Shown piece by piece: positions 10,355 to 18,173 of a stretch of DNA of 37,798 nt (within the stretch, counting starts at the first letter, position 1; each line of letters opens with the position of its first letter). Origin of the DNA: Spirochaetota bacterium (lineage in GTDB: Bacteria; Spirochaetota; Spirochaetia; Treponematales; Rectinemataceae); NCBI GenBank assembly GCA_022711355.1, contig JAKLFE010000042.1:1-37798 (forward strand). Direction: 5' to 3'. A model generated the notes under the pieces. That model was given only the letters and a program-made list of their open reading frames with translations, had not been told where the DNA came from and did no database searches. The position numbers and the translations under genes are program-made.

Positions 10355-11119
10355 TCAGGAGGCGCTCGGGACCGACCAGGAGGTGAGCACCTCGGCCCCC
10401 GTCTCGGTCACGGCCACGGTATGCTCGAAATGCGCGGAGGGCTTGCGGTCGAGGGTCACCACCGTCCAGTCGTCGTCGAGGAGCCGCACGTCGCCTTTCC
10501 CCAGGTTGATCATCGGCTCGATGGCGAGGACCATGCCGGGCACGAGCCGGGGGTTGGGCCCGGGGCTCACGTAGTTGGGGATCTGCGGGTCCTCGTGCTG
10601 GGAGAAGCCGACGCCGTGGCCGCAGTACTGGCGGACCACGCCGTAGCCCTGCGAGACGGCGTGCCCGAAAACCGCCCTCGAGACATCGTGGATCCTCGCC
10701 CCCGGCTTGACCGCGGCGATGGCCCGATCGAGGCATTCGCGGGTCACCCTGAGGAGCTGCCCGAGCTCGGCGGAGACCTTCCCGACCGGTACGGTCACCG
10801 CGGCGTCCGAGAAGTAGCCGCCGAGGTCGATCCCGCAGTCGAGGCCGACGATATCGCCCTCCTCGAGCCTCTGCCGCCCGGGAATGCCGTGGATGACCAC
10901 CTCGTTGACCGAGACGCAGAGGCTCGCCGGGTAGCCCTCGTAATCGAGGAAGGCGGGCTTCCCTCCCCGGGAGACTATGAAGGAGCGGGCCGCCTCGTCG
11001 AGCTCGGCCGTCGAGATGCCCGGAAGGGCCATGGGCACGAGGATCCCGAAGAGTTCCGAGAGGAGGGAGCAGGACCTCCGTATGCCCTCGAGCTGCTCAG
11101 CGTTCTTGAGGCGAATCAC
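10355..11119 (-). CDS. map: Methionine aminopeptidase, type I
   Basis: Removes the initiator methionine from nascent proteins, a cytosolic two-metal peptidase. The 254-residue protein carries the expected metal ligands Asp94, Asp105, His168, Glu201 and Glu232, in the contexts GLDCG, FSDAAVT, YCGHGVG, AIEPM and FEHTVAV. The conserved substrate-side His77 (VIHGIP) is also present. There is no N-terminal zinc-finger extension, so it is the short type Ia form. I chose the GTG at 11119, giving MIRLKNAEQLEGIR, the usual family start, with GGAGG four bases upstream. The longer start at 11131 would place that site inside the gene. It follows the TPR lipoprotein's stop region on the other side (next gene ends at 11172), so it lies downstream of that gene in the same direction. 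Confidence 0.94.
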   Translation of the reverse strand: MIRLKNAEQLEGIRRSCSLLSELFGILVPMALPGISTAELDEAARSFIVSRGGKPAFLDYEGYPASLCVSVNEVVIHGIPGRQRLEEGDIVGLDCGIDLGGYFSDAAVTVPVGKVSAELGQLLRVTRECLDRAIAAVKPGARIHDVSRAVFGHAVSQGYGVVRQYCGHGVGFSQHEDPQIPNYVSPGPNPRLVPGMVLAIEPMINLGKGDVRLLDDDWTVVTLDRKPSAHFEHTVAVTETGAEVLTSWSVPSAS

Positions 11120-11171
11120 GATTCCTCCCACTATCGAGCTGCGCTCGGACGGGCCGGCGCCAGGGTACCGG

Positions 11172-12731
11172 TCAAGGGCCGCGCGCGAGCAGCGCGGCCT
11201 CGGAATCGCCGGGATCGGCGGAAGCCGCGGCGCGGTAGGCCTCGGCCGCGGCGCCCGCCTGCCCCGCCCTCGCCGCCGCGGCGCCGAGGGCCTTGAAGGC
11301 CCGGCAGCGCTGCCTCGGCTCCTCGAAGGAAAGGGCGGCGGCGCGCAAGGCCGCCGCGGCCTTCGGGTAGTCGCCCATCGCGTCGTAGAGGAGCCCCGAG
11401 GCGAGGGAGGCTTCCGGCCCCGGGCTCCCGGAGGAGTCTATCGCCGCGAGCGCCTCAGCGTAGCGCCCCCTCGCGGCCAGGGCCGCGGCTCTATAGAACC
11501 ATCGGTCCGGGTACTCGATCCCCTTCGCCTCGGCGGCCTCGACGAGGAGGAGGAGCTCGTCGACCCTGCCCAGGGCCGCGAGGATGGCCAGGGAGTAGCC
11601 TTCGGCATCGGGAAGGCCGCTGGCCGCGAGCCGGACCGCCTCGGCGGCGAGCCTGCCCTCGGGCCAGGCCCCGGCGCGTGCGCGCAGCGAGAGGGCCGCG
11701 GCGGCCGCGTCGCTCCCGGCGAAGGGAGCGAGGATCGCGAGCGCCTCAAGCTCCCCGCCCCGGGCCGCGAGGATCGAGGCATGGGCGAGCGCCGCGCCGG
11801 GGGAAGGGAGGGGGCCTGAGAGGAAGGCGGCGCGCATCCGGGATAGGTAGCTATCCGTAAGCTCCCTATCCCCGCTTGCGAAGGCCAGCTTCGCGTAGCT
11901 CTTCCAGGAGGAGCGGGGATCGCGGGCGATGGAGGCTTCCCATCTCGCCATCGCGAGCTCCGCGTCGCCCGAGCGCCAGGCCGCGTCTCCTAGGATGGCC
12001 AGCTCGGGAGCGCTCGCCCCATCCTCCGAGCGGCCCGCCAGAGCCTCGAAGAGCCCGCAGTCCCAGAGCAGCGAGATGGGAGGCGCGGCCCCCGCGGCCT
12101 CGGCGCTGGCCGCGAAGGAGGCCGCCTCGGCGGGCCTGCCTCGGGCGAGGGCGAGGGCCGCCGCGCCGGCGTAGGCGGCCGGCCTATCCAGGGCGGCGGC
12201 GAGGCGGGCGAGGTCGGCCGGCTCGAAGGCCGGGACAGGGCTGCCGCGGCCTTCCACGGCGGCGAGGAAGCATTCCGACCACAGGGCAGGCCGCGCGTCG
12301 GGCGGGAGGGGGCCGCGGAAAAGCGCGAGGGCCGAGGCCGGATCCCCTCCCCGGAGGAGGGCGTGGGCCGAGGCGGCCGCGACCGCCTCGGAAGCCGGCA
12401 TGGCCGCGGCGGCCCTCCGTGCCGTCTCGACGAGCCGACCCCGGTCGCCGCGGCCCTCGGACGGATGGGCGCGCTTGAGCAGGGAAAGCCAATCGGCGGA
12501 TTTGGTCGCGGCCTTATAGGCGCGCGCGTAGGCGCGGGCGCAGGCCTTTCGGTCGCCCTCGGCCAGGGCGGCGTCGATGCGGCCGAGCTCGCGCTCGAAG
12601 CCGCCGCCCTGGGGCCTCGCGCAGGAGAGGCAGGAGAAGAGGGCCGCCAGCGCCAAGGCCGCGACAGCGAGGGGAGGCGGCGCCGCGCCGCGCGCCGGCG
12701 ACTCAGGCGCCGAGGGATTTCCAGATGCCAT
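11172..12731 (-). CDS. TPR-repeat lipoprotein
   Basis: The 519-residue protein has a hydrophobic N-terminal segment (21-33) ending LFSC (Cys34), or possibly Cys37, consistent with a lipoprotein. The rest is an alanine-rich solenoid of helix pairs with TPR-like spacing, for example YAEALAAIDSSGSPGPEASLASGLLY near 420-445 and AEAYRAAASADPGDSEAALL at the end. A scaffolding or protein-protein role in the periplasm is likely, but no partner is known. Its start overlaps the end of nusB by 29 bases in another frame, implying co-translation. No better in-frame start exists before the signal sequence. Confidence 0.82.
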   Translation of the reverse strand: MASGNPSAPESPARGAAPPPLAVAALALAALFSCLSCARPQGGGFERELGRIDAALAEGDRKACARAYARAYKAATKSADWLSLLKRAHPSEGRGDRGRLVETARRAAAAMPASEAVAAASAHALLRGGDPASALALFRGPLPPDARPALWSECFLAAVEGRGSPVPAFEPADLARLAAALDRPAAYAGAAALALARGRPAEAASFAASAEAAGAAPPISLLWDCGLFEALAGRSEDGASAPELAILGDAAWRSGDAELAMARWEASIARDPRSSWKSYAKLAFASGDRELTDSYLSRMRAAFLSGPLPSPGAALAHASILAARGGELEALAILAPFAGSDAAAAALSLRARAGAWPEGRLAAEAVRLAASGLPDAEGYSLAILAALGRVDELLLLVEAAEAKGIEYPDRWFYRAAALAARGRYAEALAAIDSSGSPGPEASLASGLLYDAMGDYPKAAAALRAAALSFEEPRQRCRAFKALGAAAARAGQAGAAAEAYRAAASADPGDSEAALLARGP

Positions 12732-13122
12732 CGAGCACCCCGTTCACGAAGCGGTAGGAGTCCTCGGATCCGTATTCCTTGACGATCTCGATAGCCTCGT
12801 CGATGGTGATCTGCGCGGGGATATCCCGCTGGAAGAGGAGGGAATAGGCCCCTATCCTGAGCACGGCGAGGTCGACCTTCTTGAGCCGCTCGAAGGACCA
12901 GTTCTCGAGGTGGGAGCGGATGGCCTCGTCGACCGCCTCGATGTTCTCGAGGGCTCCGGCGACGAGGAGCCGGGCGAAGGCCGCCACTTCCTCGTCGAGG
13001 GCGGCCCGCTTGTCCTCCTCGAGCCAGCCGAAGCTCTCGAGCCCCTCCGCCTTGCCCCCCGATGCGTCCCAGGCGTAGAGGGCCTGGAACGCGAGTATCC
13101 TGGACTTGCGCCGGGATGCCAT
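12703..13122 (-). CDS. nusB: Transcription antitermination protein NusB
   Basis: The 139-residue all-helical protein binds boxA RNA with S10 (NusE) during rRNA antitermination. The family pattern is clear: ARMK-like start SRRKSRILAFQALYA (residues 3-17), the central LKKVDLAVLRIGAYSLLF and the terminal ITIDEAIEIVKEYGSEDSYRFVNGVLD. Length is normal for the family. The ATG has GAAGGCGG just upstream and lies 12 bases after the PPIase stop. Its 3' end is overlapped by the TPR lipoprotein gene. Confidence 0.95.
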   Translation of the reverse strand: MASRRKSRILAFQALYAWDASGGKAEGLESFGWLEEDKRAALDEEVAAFARLLVAGALENIEAVDEAIRSHLENWSFERLKKVDLAVLRIGAYSLLFQRDIPAQITIDEAIEIVKEYGSEDSYRFVNGVLDGIWKSLGA

Positions 13123-13134
13123 CCGCCTTCTTCC

Positions 13135-14289
13135 CTACTTCTTCTTCGTCTTGGCGAAGCGGGCCGCTATGCCGTCCAGCTCGGCGTCGCCGACGAGGCC
13201 GCGCAGGTTGTCCTTCATGATCGTCACCGTGGCCTCGCCGCGGAGCTTCTCGAGGGTATCGGTCTGGACCTTGGCCGCGAAGGACTCCTGGGCCATGGCG
13301 ACGAGCTGCTGGACGAGGAGGTCCTGCACCGACATGTTTGCCTCGCCCGGAACGGGGTCGTAGAGCGCGAGCTGCTTGGTAGGGCTGAGCTCGTTCAAGC
13401 GCACGATCTGCAGCCCGTCGATATTCTCGAGCACGCCGGATATCTCGCCGACCTTGAGCTTGAAGACCGCGTCGATGAATTTCGGATCGTGGGGGCTCTG
13501 GGCGGTCTTAACGTTGGCCACGACGTAGCTCGACCTGGCCATGTAGCCCGCCTTCGGGTCGAAAGACTCGAGGAGGAGCTTGTCGAAGTAGGCCTTGTCC
13601 TCTTTGATCTTCAGCGAGAGGCCTTTCATGACCTCGGTCGCCTTCTTCCGCTCGTCCTCCGACTTGCCCTTGAAGTCGATGAAGACCAGGCTGAGCCTCG
13701 CGGTCTCGGGCACGAGGAGGTTCGGCTTCATCTGCTCGTAGGCCTTCAGTATCTCCTCGGAGCTCGGGGCCTTTATAGCCTTGAGCTCCTCGGCCTTCTT
13801 GGCCTGGATGTACTTGCGCAGGAGGAGGCGCTGCCGAACGAAGCCGCGAAGGTCGATCACGAGGCCCTGGGACGCGGTGAGGGCCAGCTCGAGGGCCTCG
13901 TCGCTCTGGGACTGGGCCCCCACCTGGGCCTTGAGCCGGGTAATGTAGTTGTTGATGTCCGCTTCGGGGACGGTGATGCCCTCTCGCTCGCAGTACTGCT
14001 TGAACAGCATCGAGGAGATGAGGGCGTCGAGGAGCTTGGGCTTCACCGCGGCCATGGCCTCGAGCTTGGCCTTCTCCCGGTCGGCGGCGCTGAGGTTCGG
14101 GGTGGCCTGGGCCATCAGGGCCTTCTCGATCCTCGCGATGTTGGCCTTATACTCGTCGACGCTGTACACCTCGGTCTTGGATAGGGCGACGGTAAAGGCC
14201 GGCTGGCCTTTCTTGATGGGAGTCTGGGCCGCGGCCGGAATGGCGGCGGCGAGGATGAGTAACGCTGCTACGGCGACGCTTCGCTTCAT
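13135..14289 (-). CDS. Secreted peptidyl-prolyl isomerase, SurA/parvulin family
   Basis: The 384-residue protein has a cleavable signal peptide (MKRSVAVAALLILAAAIPAAAQ) and is probably periplasmic. Residues of about 30-180 resemble a SurA-type N-terminal chaperone domain: VDEYKANIARIEKAL, then LLDALISSMLFKQYCEREGITVPEADINNYI. The segment at about 190-300 (TARLSLVFIDFKG ... AVFKLKVGEISGVLENIDGLQIVRL) fits a parvulin rotamase domain, recognised by the GEISGVLE and GLQIVRL signature. It probably aids folding of exported proteins. The start at 14289 has AAGGA four bases upstream; the longer reading to 14355 lacks a ribosome site and would delay the signal peptide. The C-terminus is Lys-rich (KTKKK). 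It begins the operon with nusB. Confidence 0.85.
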   Translation of the reverse strand: MKRSVAVAALLILAAAIPAAAQTPIKKGQPAFTVALSKTEVYSVDEYKANIARIEKALMAQATPNLSAADREKAKLEAMAAVKPKLLDALISSMLFKQYCEREGITVPEADINNYITRLKAQVGAQSQSDEALELALTASQGLVIDLRGFVRQRLLLRKYIQAKKAEELKAIKAPSSEEILKAYEQMKPNLLVPETARLSLVFIDFKGKSEDERKKATEVMKGLSLKIKEDKAYFDKLLLESFDPKAGYMARSSYVVANVKTAQSPHDPKFIDAVFKLKVGEISGVLENIDGLQIVRLNELSPTKQLALYDPVPGEANMSVQDLLVQQLVAMAQESFAAKVQTDTLEKLRGEATVTIMKDNLRGLVGDAELDGIAARFAKTKKK

Positions 14290-14345
14290 CGTGTCCTTCT
14301 CGGCCGAGGGTATTCGCACGGGGTTCGAGCCGACAACGGCCCCTA

Positions 14346-14375
14346 GTGATAACAACCGATCCGCGAAAGAGTAAA
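14346..14375 (-). promoter_or_regulatory. Putative promoter of the PPIase-nusB operon
   Basis: On the minus strand TTTACT (14370-14375) and TATCAC (14346-14351), preceded by an extended-minus-10 TG, are 18 bases apart. Transcription would start near 14340, about 50 bases before the PPIase ATG. Confidence 0.45.
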
Positions 14376-14377
14376 CG

Positions 14378-14410
14378 AAAAAAAGCCTTTGCGCAATGGG
14401 ATTTGGCCCT
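14378..14410 (-). terminator. Weak terminator candidate after the J-domain gene
   Basis: A seven-T run on the minus strand (14378-14384) follows a poor stem (14405-14410 with 14382-14387, two G-T pairs). It overlaps the stop codon of the J-domain gene. The T-run suggests termination, but the stem is weak. Confidence 0.25.
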
Positions 14411-15224
14411 AGCGGCGGGCCTGCAGCCCTATCCGGCGCCTGAGGGCCGCCAAGCCCGCGAGGCGGGGCTCGAGCTCTGCCGCCCGGGCGAGGGCGTCGG
14501 CCGCCTCCGCCGCCTCGCGGCGCCTCGCGTGGACCTCGGCCTTCTTGCGCAGGAGCTGGGCCCGGTCGCGGCGCGGTATCTCGAGATCCGCCGACTCCGC
14601 CAGCCTATCGAGGTAGTCCTCCTCGTCGAGGGCCTTGGGCATCTTGAGCAGGACGAGGCTCCTGAAGCGGAGGAGGACGACCTCGAAGAAGTAGCGGAAG
14701 GAGGGGCGCTCGATCTCCATCTCGACGAGGCGCTTGTACATGAGGTAGGCGCGCAGCCAGCGCTCCCGCTTCTCGTACTCCTCGGCGAGGCAGAACTCGG
14801 CGTCCATGGCCTCACCTCGCTCGAGCCAGCGCTCGAGGCGGAAATCGCCCAGGCTGCGTCCCCGCTCGTAGACCTCGATGGCCTCGTCCTCGAGCCCGTG
14901 GAGGAGGTCGTAGACGACGAGCTTGGCTTGGCTCTCGAGGTCGTCCGGCCTGGCCTTGAGGAAGGCGCGGTAGTCGAAGCCCCCCTCCTCGGCGGCGCGG
15001 CGCCGCAGGCTCCGGTCGAAGGCGCGCCTGCGCTCGGGATCGGTGAGGACCCGATAGGCCTCGAGGAGGAGGCGCATGGCCGCGCCGGAGGCCCTCCGGG
15101 ACTTCTCGCCCCCGGGCGCAGCGAGGTCGGGATGGTGCTTCTTGGCGAGCTTGCGGAAGGCGCTCTTGACCTCTTTGACGTCGGCCTCGGGGGGGATCCC
15201 GAGGATCGAGTAGTAATCCTCCAC
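14409..15224 (-). CDS. J-domain protein with C-terminal helical repeat
   Basis: The 271-residue protein starts with a J-domain (about 1-72) carrying HPD at residues 31-33, the motif that stimulates DnaK ATP hydrolysis. It lacks the Gly/Phe and zinc-finger regions of DnaJ, so it is a type III co-chaperone. The remainder is helix-rich, with TPR-like segments near 190-270 (KKAEVHARRREAAEAADALARAAELEP). The start is GTG, just after the stop of the flavodoxin-like gene (two bases between), so coupled translation is likely. A promoter for the group was not seen directly upstream. Substrate unknown; a DnaK partner is inferred from the HPD motif only. Confidence 0.85.
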   Translation of the reverse strand: MEDYYSILGIPPEADVKEVKSAFRKLAKKHHPDLAAPGGEKSRRASGAAMRLLLEAYRVLTDPERRRAFDRSLRRRAAEEGGFDYRAFLKARPDDLESQAKLVVYDLLHGLEDEAIEVYERGRSLGDFRLERWLERGEAMDAEFCLAEEYEKRERWLRAYLMYKRLVEMEIERPSFRYFFEVVLLRFRSLVLLKMPKALDEEDYLDRLAESADLEIPRRDRAQLLRKKAEVHARRREAAEAADALARAAELEPRLAGLAALRRRIGLQARR

Positions 15225-15226
15225 GC

Positions 15227-15640
15227 CTAGGCTCTCTCGATGGGCGCCGAGCCCGCCGCCTGGGCCGCCTGGGCGGGATTGCCGACGATCTCGGCGCAGT
15301 TCACGCGCATGCCCTCGGCCTCCATGGCGGCCATGAGGCGCGAGAGGGCCCGGGCCGAGCCGAGGCCGGATTTCCTGACGAAGGCCATGGAGCGCTTGCC
15401 GGAGAGGGCGCCCGCCTGCGCGAGGTACTCGGCGACGCGGCGCGGCAGCTTGCCCAGTCCCTCGGGCTCCGTGCCCAGGATGACGTAGTCGAAGCCGGTG
15501 AGCCGCGGCGCCGAGCCGGATCCAGCGTCCGCGAGCTCGACCTGGTGGCCCGCCCCGTCCAGGGCCTTGGCCATGGCCTTGGCCGCCTCGGAAAGGGCGG
15601 CGGACTCCTTCGACCTAATATAGACTATCGCGACGCGCAT
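15227..15640 (-). CDS. Flavodoxin-like fold protein of unknown function
   Basis: The 137-residue protein reads like a flavodoxin-type alpha/beta domain: MRVAIVYIRSKESAALSEAAKAM, then DYVILGTEPEGLGKLPRRVAEYL. The usual phosphate-binding loop (T/S-x-T-G-N-T) is replaced by RSKESA, so FMN binding by the usual loop is doubtful. The start ATG has GGAGG five bases upstream. It lies between the universal stress protein and the J-domain gene in one orientation, so it may share their transcript. Function is not known. Confidence 0.75.
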   Translation of the reverse strand: MRVAIVYIRSKESAALSEAAKAMAKALDGAGHQVELADAGSGSAPRLTGFDYVILGTEPEGLGKLPRRVAEYLAQAGALSGKRSMAFVRKSGLGSARALSRLMAAMEAEGMRVNCAEIVGNPAQAAQAAGSAPIERA

Positions 15641-15658
15641 CGAGCCTCCATGGGGACT

Positions 15659-16141
15659 TCACAGGGACTTGAAGAGGGATTCGGCCGAGAGGGCGTTGAC
15701 GACGAGGACCGAGCAGGGGGCGAGCCCGAGGAGCTCGCGGTGGGCGTCGCGGATCACGTCGCGGAAGGAGGACTCGCGCTCCCAGCCGCCGAGGAGGACG
15801 CAATCGGCCGCGATATCCTCGGCCAGCTTGGCGATCTCCCCCGCGATCGAGCCCTTGAGCAGGCGGGTCTCCAGCTTGATCCGCTTCGAGACGGCCAGCT
15901 CCTCGACGTAGGAGAGGTAGCGCCGGCCCGTGTCCTCGAGGCTGCGCTCGTACTCCTCCCCCTCCTCGGCGATGAATATCCGGCTCATCGCCAGCTGGCG
16001 TATGGTGGCCGTGTCCACGACGTAGGCGGCGGTGACGGCGCTCCCGAGGGCCTTGGCCAGGGCGAGGGCGTACTTCGCGGCGGAGATGGAGGAGTCGGTC
16101 CCGTTGACGACGACGAGGAGATTCGAGAGCAGGCCCTTCAT
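15659..16141 (-). CDS. Universal stress protein-like (UspA fold)
   Basis: The 160-residue protein has the UspA layout: LSNLLVVVNGTDSSISAAKYALALAK at the N-terminus and a final VLVVNALS strand. The ATP-binding signature G-2x-G-9x-G-S is not intact: LLGGWERESSFRDVIRDA carries no second G-S. This suggests a non-nucleotide-binding variant. The ATG overlaps the atpD stop by four bases (ATGA), so it is translated with the V/A-ATPase operon. The link to the ATPase is by position only. Confidence 0.8.
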   Translation of the reverse strand: MKGLLSNLLVVVNGTDSSISAAKYALALAKALGSAVTAAYVVDTATIRQLAMSRIFIAEEGEEYERSLEDTGRRYLSYVEELAVSKRIKLETRLLKGSIAGEIAKLAEDIAADCVLLGGWERESSFRDVIRDAHRELLGLAPCSVLVVNALSAESLFKSL

Positions 16142-16770
16142 CGGCTCACCCTTTCCGCCCCGCGCGCCTTCAGGAGCTTGACCGTGAATACGGATTCGCG
16201 CTCGCGCTCCTCGAGGGCGGCCTCGATGAAGGCCTTGCGAGCCTTGGACTCCGGTATGACCATCTTCTCGAGCGCGTTGACCCGGCGCTGGGTCTTGCGC
16301 ACTTCCTTGGCGAGCCGCCACACGACGGACCGCAGGCCCGCCATCTCCGCCACGAGCCTCAGGAGCTCGGTGAACTCTAGCACGGTTTCGTCCGAGTCCG
16401 CAAACGAATTCATGAACGAGGAGCGGAGCGTCCGCTTCGGCACGCGGGCCGTGAGGGTCGGCGCCGCGATGCCCGCCACCTGGGTCCTCCCGGTCTCCGC
16501 CCCGAAGTCGGACGAAGCCCCCTCCGCGAGGAGGCCGGCCCGCTCGCGCCCGACCGAGAGGAGCATCCTCCTGAGGGCGGGGTAGGCGCTCCCGGCGCGG
16601 CGCTCGATCTCGCGCTCGAGGGCCTTGACCGCTTCGATCCGCCGCATGAGCTCCATGACGAGTATCTCGCGCTTGCGCTCGAGGAGCTCGTAGCCCTCGA
16701 GCGCGAGGGAGAGGCGCTCCTTCTCGCGTATGAGGTTGGACTTCGTCGGCGCGACGTTCGGCTCTGGCAC
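16138..16770 (-). CDS. atpD: V/A-type ATPase subunit D (central rotor shaft)
   Basis: The 210-residue coiled-coil protein is the rotor axle, equivalent to F-type gamma. The family start VAPTKSNLIREKERLSLALEGYELLERKREILV and the end NALEKMVIPE..AFIEAALEERERE are clear. It has a GTG start, two bases after the stop of atpB. The universal stress gene begins inside its stop codon. Length is normal for the family. Confidence 0.96.
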   Translation of the reverse strand: MPEPNVAPTKSNLIREKERLSLALEGYELLERKREILVMELMRRIEAVKALEREIERRAGSAYPALRRMLLSVGRERAGLLAEGASSDFGAETGRTQVAGIAAPTLTARVPKRTLRSSFMNSFADSDETVLEFTELLRLVAEMAGLRSVVWRLAKEVRKTQRRVNALEKMVIPESKARKAFIEAALEERERESVFTVKLLKARGAERVSR

Positions 16771-16772
16771 GT

Positions 16773-18173
16773 TCAGCCGCCTTCCTTGGGGAGGTACTTC
16801 TCGATGAGGGCGGCGGGAAGCCGCAGGAGCTCCTCGCGCGGCAGGAGGCCGAGGAGGCGCCAGCCGAGGTCGAGGGTCTTCCCTATGCCGCGGTCCTCGA
16901 ACTCGCCCTGGGTCAGGAACTCCGCCTCGAAGCGCTCCCCGAAGCGGAGGTAGCGCTTGTCGAGGGACGAAAGCTCCTCCTCGCCGATGATGGCCGAGAG
17001 GTTCCGCACGCTCTTGACCTTGGCGTAGGCGGCGAAGAGCTGGCTCGAGAGGTCCTTGTGGTCCTCCCTCGTCATGCCCGGCCCGATGCCGTCCTTCATC
17101 AGCCTCGAGAGCGAGGGCAGGCCGGCCACGGGAGGGTAGACGCCCTTCTGGGAGAGCTCGCGATCGAGGACGATCTGCCCCTCGGTGATGTAGCCCGTGA
17201 GGTCGGGGATCGGGTGGGAGATGTCGTCGTTGGGCATGGAGAGGATGGGTATCTGGGTGATCGAGCCCGGGGAGCCCTCGATCTTGCCGGCCCGCTCGTA
17301 GAGCGAGGCGAGGTCGGAATAGAGGTAGCCGGGATAGCCCTTGCGCGAGGGCACCTCGCCCCGCGCCGCCGAGACCTCGCGGAGGGCCTCGCAGTAGTTG
17401 GTCATGTCCGTCATGACGACGAGGACGTGCATGCCCCGCTCGTAGGCGAGGTACTCCGCGGCGGTGAGGGCGGCCTTCGGCGTGATGAGCCGCTCGATGG
17501 AGGGGCTGTCGGCTAGGGAGAGGAACATGACGACGCGGGCGAGGACGCCGGAGCGCTCGAAGGAGTCGATGAAGAACCGAGCGACGTCGTACTTGATGCC
17601 CATGCCCGCGAATACGATGGCGAAGCTCTCGTCCGCTTCCCCGGCCTGGCCGCGCGGCAGAATCCTCGCCTGGCGGACGATCTGGGCGGCGAGGCGGTTA
17701 TGGGGCAGGCCGTTGCCGGAGAAGATCGGCAGCTTCTGGCCGCGGATCAGGGTATTCATCCCGTCGATCGCCGAAACCCCCGTCTGGATGAAGTCCCGGG
17801 GGTAGACGCGGGCGGCCGGGTTGATGGGCATCCCGTTCACGTCGCGCATCTCGGAGCTGATCGGCTCGGGGTAGCCGTCGGTCGGGCGGCCGAGCCCGTC
17901 GAAGACCCGCCCGAGGATGTCGGGGCCGACCCGGAGCTCGAGGGCCTTGCCGAGGTACTCGACGCGCGAGTCGTCGACCGATAGCCCGGCGCTCGAGTCG
18001 AAGAGCTGGATGGCCACGGCGTCCTCCGAGGAATCCACCACGCGGCCGACGCGCCGGCGCCCGTCGCCGCCGTACACGGCCACGATCTCGCCGTAGCCAG
18101 CGGTCTCGCTCCGCCTCGCGATGACGATGGGGCCGTCGGCGCTCGCCAGGCCCCGATGCTCGAGTCCCCTCAT
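16773..18173 (-). CDS. atpB: V/A-type ATPase subunit B (non-catalytic)
   Basis: This 466-residue subunit alternates with A in the hexameric head but does not hydrolyse ATP. As expected it lacks a Walker A motif: [15 protein letters not shown] stands where A has its P-loop (residues of about 150-165). The family hallmarks [34 protein letters not shown] and [18 protein letters not shown] are visible. ATG start overlaps the atpA stop by four bases, so the two head subunits are coupled. Confidence 0.97.
   Translation of the reverse strand: MRGLEHRGLASADGPIVIARRSETAGYGEIVAVYGGDGRRRVGRVVDSSEDAVAIQLFDSSAGLSVDDSRVEYLGKALELRVGPDILGRVFDGLGRPTDGYPEPISSEMRDVNGMPINPAARVYPRDFIQTGVSAIDGMNTLIRGQKLPIFSGNGLPHNRLAAQIVRQARILPRGQAGEADESFAIVFAGMGIKYDVARFFIDSFERSGVLARVVMFLSLADSPSIERLITPKAALTAAEYLAYERGMHVLVVMTDMTNYCEALREVSAARGEVPSRKGYPGYLYSDLASLYERAGKIEGSPGSITQIPILSMPNDDISHPIPDLTGYITEGQIVLDRELSQKGVYPPVAGLPSLSRLMKDGIGPGMTREDHKDLSSQLFAAYAKVKSVRNLSAIIGEEELSSLDKRYLRFGERFEAEFLTQGEFEDRGIGKTLDLGWRLLGLLPREELLRLPAALIEKYLPKEGG

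Noticed and set aside
10281..10736. N-terminal extension of htrA through the start of map
   Set aside because: It would overlap the map coding region in another frame. The ATG at 10280 has the AAGGAG site and directly precedes the membrane anchor.
16142..16321. N-terminal extension of the universal stress protein
   Set aside because: It reads atpD out of frame. The ATG in the ATGA overlap gives a normal USP start.
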